Below are positions 35,985 to 43,751 of a stretch of 64,000 nucleotides of DNA, one piece after another. The position numbers and the translations under genes are program-made. This DNA comes from UBA1930 sp943371535. Its GTDB lineage: Bacteria > Bacteroidota > Bacteroidia > Chitinophagales > Chitinophagaceae. The DNA lies in the NCBI GenBank assembly GCA_943371535.1, contig CALRVE020000006.1:1-64000 (forward strand), written 5' to 3'. How positions within the stretch are numbered: the first letter of the stretch is position 1; every line of letters starts with the position of its first letter. The notes beneath the pieces were generated by a model. That model saw only the letters and a list, made by a program, of their open reading frames with translations, made no database searches and was not told the origin of the DNA.

Positions 35985-37430
35985 CTACAACTCTTTCATT
36001 TCCGTAGGCAGAATAATTTTTACTTTCTTAAAATCAATATCTGTTGCATTGGTGTTCATGTATCCTTCTTTTGCAGTAATGGTAATATTGTTAAAGAAAA
36101 TTTTGCTCACCGGCATTTCGGGTAAACCAGTAATTACAATAGCCGTTTTAGCATTTAAACAAGCCACATTACTAATATAAAAATTTCTAAACACAGGTGT
36201 TTTATCTCTTAGTGATGTAACTACCTCATCTTTGGTTTTACCCACAACCACATCTTCATAATAGGTATCAAAATTGATGGCCTCGTGAACAATATCTTTC
36301 ATGTAAATATTACTGATATAAATATTTCTTACATAACCACCACGACCAGCATTGCTTTTCACTCTAATGCCAATATCGGTACCAATAAAATTACAATCGG
36401 TTACAAAAATATTTTTCATACCACCATCGGTATTGCTACCAATTACAAAACCACCATGACCTTTATACACGGTACAACCTGCAATTAAAATATTTTCTAA
36501 AGCAGCTTCTTCTGTTTCGCCACCTTTACCACCACTGCTTTTCATGCAAATGCCATCATCACCTGCACTTACAGTACATTTATAAATCACCACATTTTTA
36601 CAAGCACTAATATCTACCGCATCGCCATTTTGAGCCCACCATTCATTAAAAAAATGAGCATTTCGTAAGGTTATATTGGTGCATCGGGTGGGATAAAAAA
36701 TAAATTTGGGTGAATTACGAATTGTAACGCCTTCTACTAAAATATTGGTGCACTTGTTCAATGCCACCATATGTGGACGAAGAAAATCTCTTGCAGGTAA
36801 AAAATCATCATCGACAGGGTTTGAATTTTGTGCTTTCAATTGCTTTACAAAATCTTCTCCATCCATTGCAGCTTTAGAGGGCCACCAAATTTTTCCATCT
36901 TTACTTACAACACCAGTTTTAGTAATTTCTTTCCATTGTTTTTCGGTGGCTTTTTCTTTTTTTAAAGGTCGCCAACTATCGCCAGCACCATCAATTATTC
37001 CATTACCAGTAATAGCAATATTGGTAGCTTCATTTGCGGTAAGTGGAGAAATTGCAAGCCCCTTTACCATTTTGTATAAAGTTCTATCATTACTAAACTG
37101 AACAATAGCCCCATGTTCAACCACTAAGTTTACATTACTTTTAAGTTCTATGGGACCAGTTAGCCACAAGCCTGCTGGTACAATTACTTTGCCACCACCT
37201 GCTTTAGTACAAGCATTGATTGATTGAGTAAAAGCGTTTGTATTTAAGGTTTGACCATCATTTATAGCACCATAGTTTATAATGTTAAAACTACTATCGT
37301 TAAAGGTGGGTACTTTAACAATTGGCATTTTAAAAGGTGCAATATTGTAATAATAGTCTAGGTTTCTTTCTTGTGCGGTAGCATTCAATATCAATAAAAG
37401 GCAAGTAAGTAGCTGAAATATTTTTTTCAT
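35985..37430 (-). CDS. Glycoside hydrolase family 28 protein (polygalacturonase-like)
   Basis: GH28 enzymes cleave galacturonan backbones of pectin. The 481-aa secreted protein has a signal peptide (MKKIFQLLTCLLLILNATAQ) and a right-handed beta-helix. The four GH28 catalytic blocks are present in order: NGDAVDI, SAGDDGICMKSS (Asp pair), KGHGGFVIGS (GHG) and GIRVKSN (RxK). It therefore looks active. A pectin locus with SusC/SusD is not adjacent; the SusCD pair 8 kb away belongs to a different operon. The gene ends at the shared terminator. Confidence 0.9.
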   Translation of the reverse strand: MKKIFQLLTCLLLILNATAQERNLDYYYNIAPFKMPIVKVPTFNDSSFNIINYGAINDGQTLNTNAFTQSINACTKAGGGKVIVPAGLWLTGPIELKSNVNLVVEHGAIVQFSNDRTLYKMVKGLAISPLTANEATNIAITGNGIIDGAGDSWRPLKKEKATEKQWKEITKTGVVSKDGKIWWPSKAAMDGEDFVKQLKAQNSNPVDDDFLPARDFLRPHMVALNKCTNILVEGVTIRNSPKFIFYPTRCTNITLRNAHFFNEWWAQNGDAVDISACKNVVIYKCTVSAGDDGICMKSSGGKGGETEEAALENILIAGCTVYKGHGGFVIGSNTDGGMKNIFVTDCNFIGTDIGIRVKSNAGRGGYVRNIYISNIYMKDIVHEAINFDTYYEDVVVGKTKDEVVTSLRDKTPVFRNFYISNVACLNAKTAIVITGLPEMPVSKIFFNNITITAKEGYMNTNATDIDFKKVKIILPTEMKEL

Positions 37431-37664
37431 ATGGTTGGTTGATAAAGCTGTTTAGCCAAATGTATGCCATACCCCAAACAGGGCTTGGTTAACTTACGTA
37501 AACGATTGCAGTGTCCTAGCATTATTGAACACTGAAGTTGTACAGACTTTTATTGATAAGTAAATAATACTTCCAAAAGAAAAAAATGTCAGGTTGAGTA
37601 AACAATTTCTGCTTCGCATAAAAGTACTTTGAACCTACCTGATGGCAGAGAGGAATAAAATAAT

Positions 37665-37745
37665 TAGCCACGGATGCACGGATTAGCACGGAATTTATAA
37701 TAATTAATATCAACGAATCCGTGACTTTCCGTGCATCCGTGGCTA
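37665..37745. repeat. 81-bp palindromic element, intact copy
   Basis: The outer arms TAGCCACGGATGCACGGA (37665-37682) and TCCGTGCATCCGTGGCTA (37728-37745) are perfect 18-bp complements. An inner GCACGGA/TCCGTG pair can extend the fold. A second copy with a decayed right arm lies at 39043-39123. Confidence 0.85.
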
Positions 37746-37756
37746 TTAAAAAAATT

Positions 37757-37820
37757 ATTTGTTTACAAATGGTTTTCAATATCTATAATTCGCAGCCGAT
37801 AGCTATAGGCTCAACCTGAC
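37757..37820. repeat. Composite direct repeat, copy 1
   Basis: ATTTGTTTACAAATGGTTTT is followed 17 bases on by GCAGCCGATAGCTATAGGCT and CAACCTGAC. Both blocks recur in order at 38000-38073. The second block is itself nearly palindromic (AGCCGATAGCTATAGGCT). Confidence 0.75.
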
Positions 37821-37999
37821 CAATCCATTATTTGCTATTGTTTTTATTATCAAAGTAGAAAAAGTCTTAGCCAATTTTCATATGAATACTAACCAATACT
37901 GTAATAATACTATAACCACTAAGGATCTAAGGTCACTAAGAAGGGAAAACTTCGTTTTTCCTTTGTGTTCTTTGTGCCTTTCTGGTCAAATTAAAAATC

Positions 38000-38073
38000 A
38001 TTTGTTTACAAATGGTTTTCAATGATATAATTAACATGTCATTGGCAGCCGATAGCTATAGGCTCAAGCTGAC
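38000..38073. repeat. Composite direct repeat, copy 2
   Basis: The same two blocks as 37757-37820, with a longer, unconserved spacer between them and a single base change (CAAGCTGAC). Confidence 0.75.
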
Positions 38074-38214
38074 AGCTTAAGCAAATAAGCACCAGGATAT
38101 ACCAAAAGTCTAAATAACTTCAGATATATTTTTAGACAACAGTTGATGTTTTAATGATTCAATTCAAAACATCATTTACAGCTATCTACATTTTTCAACT
38201 AATTTTGCTTGTAT

Positions 38215-38910
38215 ATGATGCAAATTGAAGTCACCCCTATTAAAGTTGCAGTAGATGCTATTGTTTTTGGATATTCTAAATACGATGGTGTATCTGTATT
38301 ACTCATTCAACGTAAATACTTACCGTTAAAAAGTGCTTGGGCATTACCCGGTGGATTTGTGTTAGAAAACGAATCTTTAGAAACGGCTATTAAACGAGAG
38401 TTGTTTGAAGAAACGGGCATTAAATTAAATTACTTAGAGCAATTGTACACGTTTGGTGAGCCCAATAGAGATCCAAGAGAACGTATTGTAGCAGTTGCTT
38501 ATTTTGGATTGGTAAAAACCAGTTTATACCAAGAGTTAAAAGCCAGTACCGATGCCGAAAATGCACAATGGTTTAGTATCAAGAAAATACCACAATTGGC
38601 ATTTGATCATAAACAAATTATTCAAGTGGCTATAGAACGTTTGAGAGCTAAAATTCGTTATCAGCCAATTGGTTTTGAATTGTTGGATAAAAAATTTCCT
38701 TTCTCCGATTTAGAAAAATTATATACTGCATTACTCGATAAAGAAATCAATCGTAGGAACTTTAGTAAAAAAATATTGTCGTTCGATTTTTTAGAAGAAA
38801 CAGGTGAACTCTCCAAATCTGAAGGCAAAGGCCGACCAAGTAAAATGTATCAGTTCAATCAAAAACGCTATAAAGAGTTACTGAAAGAAGGCTTTCATTT
38901 TGAAATTTAA
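38215..38910 (+). CDS. NUDIX hydrolase with C-terminal winged helix (NrtR-like regulator)
   Basis: This 231-aa protein joins an N-terminal NUDIX domain to a C-terminal winged-helix region (about 150-231, DLEKLYTALLDKEINRRNFS). This is the layout of NrtR-type regulators that sense ADP-ribose-like nucleotides. The NUDIX box GGFVLENESLETAIKRELFE plus ETGI is complete, so hydrolase activity is plausible; many NrtR regulators have lost it. A TTG at 38209 is in frame, but ATG at 38215 or 38218 is more likely. The downstream genes are ADP-ribose-related (ART-like/NADAR), which would suit an ADP-ribose sensor, though a terminator separates them. Confidence 0.85.
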   Translation: MMQIEVTPIKVAVDAIVFGYSKYDGVSVLLIQRKYLPLKSAWALPGGFVLENESLETAIKRELFEETGIKLNYLEQLYTFGEPNRDPRERIVAVAYFGLVKTSLYQELKASTDAENAQWFSIKKIPQLAFDHKQIIQVAIERLRAKIRYQPIGFELLDKKFPFSDLEKLYTALLDKEINRRNFSKKILSFDFLEETGELSKSEGKGRPSKMYQFNQKRYKELLKEGFHFEI

Positions 38911-38941
38911 TGAATTGATTTTTTTAAATAATCTGTTAATA

Positions 38942-38969
38942 CAAAGCTGCTGTTAAAGCAGCTTTTTTT
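38942..38969 (+). terminator. Rho-independent terminator of the NUDIX regulator gene
   Basis: AAAGCTGC pairs with GCAGCTTT around a 7-base loop, followed by a T-run. Confidence 0.85.
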
Positions 38970-39042
38970 ATTGCAAGCTGAAATTAGTTTTTGCACTCAC
39001 CAAGGCAGAAAACCTGTCTCACAATAAACGGGTATAAAATAA

Positions 39043-39123
39043 TAGCCACGGATGCACGGATTAGCACGGAATTTATAATCATTAATATCAACGGATCCAT
39101 GACTTTCCGTGCTTCAATGGCTA
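39043..39123. repeat. 81-bp palindromic element, decayed copy
   Basis: The left arm TAGCCACGGATGCACGGA is identical to 37665-37682. The right arm reads TCCGTGCTTCAATGGCTA, with four changes that break part of the stem. The internal text is also nearly identical to copy 1. Confidence 0.85.
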
Positions 39124-39207
39124 TTCAAAAATTTATTTTGCTTCTTTTTGAAGCAAAATTTGGAAGTTTCGTTTTGGTTTTTTATATTTGCTTCAAATTA
39201 AAGCAAA

Positions 39208-39594
39208 ATGGAAAAATTACAATTAACCACACTCTATTATTTGGTAGATCAAAAAGAGTTGAACCAAATTGTTGAATCGAATTACAAAAAGATTCCTCCA
39301 AGAGCTAATGAACAAAACATGTTTTATCCATTGCTCAATCAAGCGTATGCCGAACAAATTGCACACGATTGGAACAACAACGGATTTTATGCAACCTATG
39401 CTGTACATGTAATTGCAGTTGATATGCTTACTGCTTACTTAGAGCAATTTCCAATACAACAAGTGGGCAATGAAATGGAAAAAGAATTATGGATTCTTTC
39501 TACCGAACTAGAAAGATTCAATGCTCAAATAATGGGCAGAATAAAATTGGTAAAATCATTTTTTGGTGAACGCTCAATAAAAATTGCCGTATGA
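39208..39594 (+). CDS. Small ADP-ribosyltransferase-like protein (putative)
   Basis: This 128-aa protein reads like the short bacterial proteins that databases often label ADP-ribosylation/crystallin J1; this is recalled, not searched. Matching landmarks are the first strand LYYLVDQKELNQI, KIPPRANEQNMFYPLLNQAY, AEQIAHDWNNNGFYATYAV, FPIQQVG and ELWILSTELERFNAQI. Glu93 in KELW would be the natural catalytic Glu of an ART fold. The first strand has Tyr where an Arg is frequent. The stop overlaps the start of the NADAR gene by 4 bp (ATGA), so the two should be co-translated. No enzymatic activity is proven. Confidence 0.6.
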   Translation: MEKLQLTTLYYLVDQKELNQIVESNYKKIPPRANEQNMFYPLLNQAYAEQIAHDWNNNGFYATYAVHVIAVDMLTAYLEQFPIQQVGNEMEKELWILSTELERFNAQIMGRIKLVKSFFGERSIKIAV

Positions 39595-40202
39595 ATTATT
39601 CTAATGCATGGTTAATACAACAAATTATTACAGGTGAAACGCCTAGCTACACTTGCTTTTTAAGTGATAGATGTATGCAAAATGCCGATTGGGATACCAA
39701 CTGTTTGAACGAAAATTATTATGCTCCGTTTAAAGTAGAAGGTATTGTTTACAACACCGTTCAACATTGGTTAATGGCTCAAAAAGCAGCTTTGTTTTAT
39801 GATGCTATTACTATGGAAAAAATTATTGCTTGCAAAACTGCTGCACATGCAAAACTATTAGGCTCTCAAATTAAACAGGTTGATGAAGATGTATGGCTAG
39901 CCAATGCTTATGCACTGGTAGTTAAAGGTAATGTTCACAAGTTTGCCCAGCATGGTACACTCAAACAAAAACTCATCCACTCAAAGAATTCAATTATTGT
40001 GGCTATTACACCTAACGATTGTTTATGGGGCAATGGAATGAACCATCAACCCAATCAACCCTTTAATCCAATGAAATGGAAGGGAGCCAATTTATTATGG
40101 TATGCATTAATGGATGTGAGAGATATTTTATTGGCCGAAAAAGAATGGGTACATCATCTGAGTACCAATAAAGTGAGTCAATTTTTGTCAATTGCACAAT
40201 AG
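39591..40202 (+). CDS. NADAR family protein with altered catalytic positions
   Basis: NADAR (DUF1768/YbiA-like) proteins are N-glycosidases acting on ADP-ribose-type substrates; some remove ADP-ribose from guanine added by DarT toxins. The 203-aa protein aligns well: APFKVEGIVYNTVQHWLMAQ, ANAYALVVKGNVHKFAQH, DCLWGNG, and LLWYALMDVRDIL. The conserved Glu of the (S/T)xEH motif is Gln58 (TVQHW), and the later ExSPxDxxWG block reads AITPNDCLWG with Ala138 for Glu. The protein may therefore bind ADP-ribose without cleaving it, or use another residue. It is coupled to the upstream ART-like gene. Confidence 0.85.
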   Translation: MNYSNAWLIQQIITGETPSYTCFLSDRCMQNADWDTNCLNENYYAPFKVEGIVYNTVQHWLMAQKAALFYDAITMEKIIACKTAAHAKLLGSQIKQVDEDVWLANAYALVVKGNVHKFAQHGTLKQKLIHSKNSIIVAITPNDCLWGNGMNHQPNQPFNPMKWKGANLLWYALMDVRDILLAEKEWVHHLSTNKVSQFLSIAQ

Positions 40203-40203
40203 G

Positions 40204-40261
40204 TTTTTGGGGGAAATCCTATAGCAATTGAAAAAGCCCGATGGTTTTCCATTGGGCTTTA
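40204..40261 (+). terminator. Terminator within a 57-bp direct repeat (copy 1)
   Basis: GGGGGAAATCCTATAGCAAT and TGAAAAAGCCC are followed by a hairpin (AAAGCCCGATGG/CCATTGGGCTTT, loop TTTT, one G-T pair). The whole unit recurs at 42127-42183 in the same orientation, nearly identical except in the hairpin arm. Confidence 0.85.
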
Positions 40262-40633
40262 TTGTATGGGTAAAGGTTACAATAGGGTTTGCTTATCGGG
40301 TTTGTGATTCTTTTAAAATTGGTTTGAATTAAGATTTGTGCTTTTATGAACTTTTACTACTGTGCTGTTTTTTAAGATTAGTGAGGAAATTAACTAAGGC
40401 TGAAGTTCTGCAAATAAACCTAATATTTCTTTACTTAAAAAGGATAGTCATATTTGTTTATAAACGCCTTGAAGTTCATGTCGTTAGTTATGGATAAAAG
40501 TTAAATGTAGCTAGTTTTGTGTTTTGTATGTGCTTTTGTATATACATTTGTGATGCGATTTTACATTCATCACAATGCCCACTGGGGCAGGTTATCAGTA
40601 CTGATACGGGGATTGTAAGATTGCTTTTTTATT
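40262..40633. other. Intergenic region with nested palindromes
   Basis: No gene is seen. A perfect palindrome TGTATATACA lies at 40537-40546 and another, TATCAGTACTGATA, at 40593-40606. The latter sits inside an outer imperfect stem, ACAATGCCC (from 40572) with GGGGATTGT (to 40617). This lies just beyond the 3' end of the DUF3800 gene and may be its terminator or an operator-like site. Confidence 0.5.
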
Positions 40634-41461
40634 TTAAATATACCCATCTCTCTTAAACTCCGCTGCTTTTTCTAAAGAAAATTTGTTCTGTTGAGTATAA
40701 TAATTTGATTCCCCTTTTACCTTGTATTTAGTAAAATCATAAAGGTCTAAAATAAGGCTGTACTTATCTTCTAAAGCATTATAAAAACGTTTCTGTTTTT
40801 CTCCTTGTAAAATGTACCTCTGCAAAGCCCAAAGCATATAATCTACAATACTCAGTTCTGGTGTGTCTTTGCTTAGTACTATTTCGCAATTATAATTTAC
40901 AGCAATAGGTGTTTTACGTTTTTCACTATCCTTTTTTAAGGCATCTTCTATTGATGTCTTGAGTTTAGTTTGTGTGTTTTTATCTCTTGCTGAAAGGAAC
41001 ACTTGATAAAAAGTATCATCTTTAGTTAGTCTCCCTTTTAGTAAGTGGTGTACCATATCGAAATAAAACTCGGATTCGTTGCTATTGTGTTTTGTAGCAA
41101 ATAGATTGAGGCGTTTTCTACCAATAACACAGTAAAATTTGAAGCCTTCTAATTTACGCAGAAACTCCACAAACTTTAATTGTATTTCTAGATTATCATA
41201 ACTGGCGTGTAAATACCACTGTGGTGTTTTAGTGATACAAGGAAGATCTTTATATAAGGGGTCGGTTTTTATTTCTTGCATAAAGTTTAATCCAGCTTGG
41301 CGTATTGTTTTTTTATCTTCAATTTTTATTAGCCCTATTAACAGCAGTGGTTTGAAGCCTTCTGTACCAACAATAGATTTTTTACCTTTTGAATAAAATG
41401 CAGGATCTCCACTTTCATCAATAAAAAGGTAGGTTTTAGTGATATGTTTTGTCTCTGTCAT
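40634..41461 (-). CDS. DUF3800 domain-containing protein
   Basis: This 275-aa protein opens with the DUF3800 hallmark KTYLFIDESGDPAF, a strand with a DES acidic cluster seen in RNase-H-like folds. A later acidic site is in STVDYMLWALQRYI-like wording (ELSIVDYMLWALQRY). DUF3800 proteins are common in defence islands and near mobile elements; their activity is unproven, though nuclease function is often proposed. A TTG at 41488 is in frame, but the ATG at 41461 places the first strand normally. The gene and a small glycine-rich gene lie between two copies of a 57-bp direct repeat. Confidence 0.85.
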   Translation of the reverse strand: MTETKHITKTYLFIDESGDPAFYSKGKKSIVGTEGFKPLLLIGLIKIEDKKTIRQAGLNFMQEIKTDPLYKDLPCITKTPQWYLHASYDNLEIQLKFVEFLRKLEGFKFYCVIGRKRLNLFATKHNSNESEFYFDMVHHLLKGRLTKDDTFYQVFLSARDKNTQTKLKTSIEDALKKDSEKRKTPIAVNYNCEIVLSKDTPELSIVDYMLWALQRYILQGEKQKRFYNALEDKYSLILDLYDFTKYKVKGESNYYTQQNKFSLEKAAEFKRDGYI

Positions 41462-41792
41462 TGGTATCAATTGCAAGATTAAAGACAAAGTTAGGAAATG
41501 TAGGAAAAAACGCTAAAAATTTTAGCTTTAACAATCAACACATTAGAATAGATAAAGCTGAAGCAATTGCAGAATTGTAAGAAATTTTATTACACTTGTT
41601 CATCTTGTAATTACTTATTCGTTTGCATACAAATACTTAGTTATAGGATTAATATAATTATTAATTATAATGGTTATCTATGAAATTTTAAGACAAAATT
41701 TATGAAGACACGAATGTTTACTAGTTTACTGTTTTACTAGTGACTGTTAACAATAACCTAGACAGAGAAACCCTCATTCGTTTTGCAATCAT
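41462..41792. other. Intergenic region, AT-rich, between DUF3800 and the glycine-zipper gene
   Basis: It holds a small hairpin (GCTAAAAATTTTAGC, 41512-41526) just before DUF3800 and a repeated TTTACTAGT word near 41715-41740. No gene is supported. Confidence 0.4.
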
Positions 41793-42044
41793 TTAAGATA
41801 ATTTAAATTGTTCGGGCAAGTGGTGTGTGGTTTTTTTAAGCTCTTTAATAAAACGTTTTTCTCCTAATGCATTTAACTCATACAATTTTCCATTCTCTTC
41901 TATTAATTGTGGTATGTTGGTTTTTTTAGCATCCTCACTTGCTTTTGCAGTAGCAGCAAAAGCTGCACCCAATAAAGCCCCTGTTGCAGCCCCAAGAACT
42001 CCTCCTGTTACCAAGGTTTCAATATTATTTTCTGCGATACTCAT
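41793..42044 (-). CDS. Small glycine-zipper membrane protein, unknown function
   Basis: This 83-aa protein has one glycine/alanine-rich hydrophobic helix, TGGVLGAATGALLGAAFAAT, with GxxxG spacing like glycine-zipper membrane helices. A charged C-terminal half follows (IPQLIEENGKLYELNALGEK). I recognise no family. The clean ATG, sensible amphipathic layout and isolation from larger frames support a real gene. It is on the same strand as DUF3800 but 331 bp upstream of it, so co-transcription is possible and not shown. Both lie within the 57-bp repeat boundaries. Confidence 0.6.
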   Translation of the reverse strand: MSIAENNIETLVTGGVLGAATGALLGAAFAATAKASEDAKKTNIPQLIEENGKLYELNALGEKRFIKELKKTTHHLPEQFKLS

Positions 42045-42126
42045 AATTTAAATTTAAGTCTTTTACTTTTATTCAATATATACAATAGCACCATTTTATC
42101 ACTCATTACAGAAACGCACAATTGAT

Positions 42127-42183
42127 TTTTTGGGGGAAATCCTATAGCAATTGAAAAAGCCCAAGGAGTTTCCATTGGGCTCT
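42127..42183. repeat. 57-bp direct repeat (copy 2) with hairpin
   Basis: It matches 40204-40261 along GGGGGAAATCCTATAGCAAT and TGAAAAAGCCC without change. The hairpin arm here is CCCAAGGA against CCCGATGG in copy 1, while the right arm CCATTGGGCT is the same. The two copies are 1.92 kb apart. Confidence 0.85.
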
Positions 42184-42213
42184 GTGTTGTAAACAAAAGA
42201 ATACTGAATTACA

Positions 42214-43737
42214 TTAAGGTTTTGCTATACGTATTACTTTAGAAAAATTAATGTATTGATATTTACCCAATAGGGTACGATTGAGCATGAGCTTATAATT
42301 GCCATCCTTATAATTTGCTGAGGTTGTTAATACTTCTTTTTTCATTCTAAGTTTCTTCGTCGTTTTTTGTTCAACCAATAACTCATGTAACACCCTTCCT
42401 GAAATAGTGGTAGGTGCTGGTAATTGATGTAAGTGAAGTATAGTAGGCACAATATCTACATTAGAAGTGGGTAACTCACTTTCAAAAGAAGTTTTAAAAG
42501 ATGGGCCAGCTGCTAAAAGTGCAATATGTACTTCGTATGGGCTTAGGCTTCCATGGCCGGCTACCCCTTTTGAATAACTTGTTCCAGCATAACCTGCAGT
42601 GTTTTTTTCGTCGCTCCAATTTACATCTACCAAAATATCGGCTGTTCTTTCTGCATGATTCCAATGAATACTTTCAAAAGATAACGTGCCTGCAATATGC
42701 CCTTGTGTATTTCCTTTCTTTGCCGATTGGGTAAATATTGCACCAACCCATTCTTCTGCTTGTAATGCAGTTACTATTTGTTGAATAATTGCTTTATCGT
42801 GATTTTGTACATAAATAGCTCCTCCTGCAACTACAATATCTTCAGATTCTTTACCTTTTTTAAATCCTTTTTCCATTAAAAATTCAACCAGCCCTTGTTT
42901 ACCAACATGTGTAACAAAACCATGATCGGTGGAAACAATAATATTAAAATTGTTGAGTAAGTTTTTTTGTTCTAAATCTTTCAGTATTCTTCCAAATTGT
43001 GCATCTACCGATTGAATAGATGCTATTGCTGTTGGCGAACCAATGCCATCGGCATGGGCTGTTCCATCTGGATCTGAAAACCAAATGGCACTTATCAACG
43101 GACCATCTAATTTTAATCCATACAACATTAAAGCATCTGTAATCCAAGCATGACGAGCATGATTGGGTTTACTTTGTGGAGGAATTTTGCCTACTTCGGC
43201 AATTACTTTTTCTTTAATGCTTTCGGGCAAAATCATTGATGGATTGATGACTGCACCACTTACAGTATGATTTTGCATTAATGCTTGCCCTGTAGTGCCA
43301 GAACTAAACACCATCATTTCTTTTCCATGTTGTTTCAATACTTCACCCAAAGAAACAGCAGTAATTAAATTGCCGTTGAGTGCTTTATTAATGGTATGCA
43401 ACTCTTCGGCATTACCTGTATTTAAACTCTTAGTTATACTTACTTGTGGAAAGTATACACTATTGCCCATTAAACCATGTTTACTAGGATAAGCACCTGT
43501 TGCATACGATGTTGCATTAACCCTTGTTACTGTTGGAAAAACACTATGATGTGCTTTACCAAAACTCGATTTTTTACTAAACGCATACAAATTAGGCATT
43601 CCATCGGCTGTGATATAATCGGGTCTCAATCCATCAAAAAATACAATTAATGTTCTTATACTATCTGTGGTGTTTTTTTGTGCGTTGATGGTTATTGCAA
43701 CCACCAAACAAAAGAATAAGCTGATATTTTTTTTCAT
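42214..43737 (-). CDS. Secreted alkaline phosphatase superfamily phosphodiesterase (NPP-like)
   Basis: This 507-aa secreted protein (signal peptide ending near ITINAQ) belongs to the type I phosphodiesterase/nucleotide pyrophosphatase family. Metal and nucleophile residues appear in VFFDGLRPDYIT (Asp), SVFPTVTRVNATSYATG (nucleophile Thr), IWFSDPDGTAHADG (Asp, His), VSTDHGFVTH (Asp-His) and GVAGHGSLSP (His). It should hydrolyse phosphodiester or pyrophosphate bonds of nucleotide-like substrates in the periplasm. It is the last gene of an operon with SusC and SusD genes, 14 bp after the SusD stop, which suggests the uptake system feeds it. Confidence 0.9.
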   Translation of the reverse strand: MKKNISLFFCLVVAITINAQKNTTDSIRTLIVFFDGLRPDYITADGMPNLYAFSKKSSFGKAHHSVFPTVTRVNATSYATGAYPSKHGLMGNSVYFPQVSITKSLNTGNAEELHTINKALNGNLITAVSLGEVLKQHGKEMMVFSSGTTGQALMQNHTVSGAVINPSMILPESIKEKVIAEVGKIPPQSKPNHARHAWITDALMLYGLKLDGPLISAIWFSDPDGTAHADGIGSPTAIASIQSVDAQFGRILKDLEQKNLLNNFNIIVSTDHGFVTHVGKQGLVEFLMEKGFKKGKESEDIVVAGGAIYVQNHDKAIIQQIVTALQAEEWVGAIFTQSAKKGNTQGHIAGTLSFESIHWNHAERTADILVDVNWSDEKNTAGYAGTSYSKGVAGHGSLSPYEVHIALLAAGPSFKTSFESELPTSNVDIVPTILHLHQLPAPTTISGRVLHELLVEQKTTKKLRMKKEVLTTSANYKDGNYKLMLNRTLLGKYQYINFSKVIRIAKP

Positions 43738-43751
43738 GTTGTGTTGATTGT

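Larger units (their letters stand above)
37431..38214. other. 784-bp intergenic region packed with repeats
   Basis: No gene is supported here. It holds an 81-bp palindromic element (37665-37745), two copies of a composite direct repeat (37757-37820 and 38000-38073), and a CTAAGGA-word stretch (about 37917-37990). The promoter of the NUDIX gene should lie at its right end. Confidence 0.75.

Noticed and set aside
37522..37779. An 85-aa minus-strand frame in the repeat-rich gap
   Set aside because: It is made of the palindromic element and the adjoining composite repeat, which explains the open frame.
37665..39123. Possible CRISPR array from the repeated elements around the NUDIX gene
   Set aside because: Only two copies each, spaced irregularly and separated by a gene; there are no regular spacers and no cas genes.
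38991..39275. A 94-aa plus-strand frame upstream of the ART-like gene
   Set aside because: It runs through the decayed palindromic element and into the start of the next gene in another frame; no homology is apparent.
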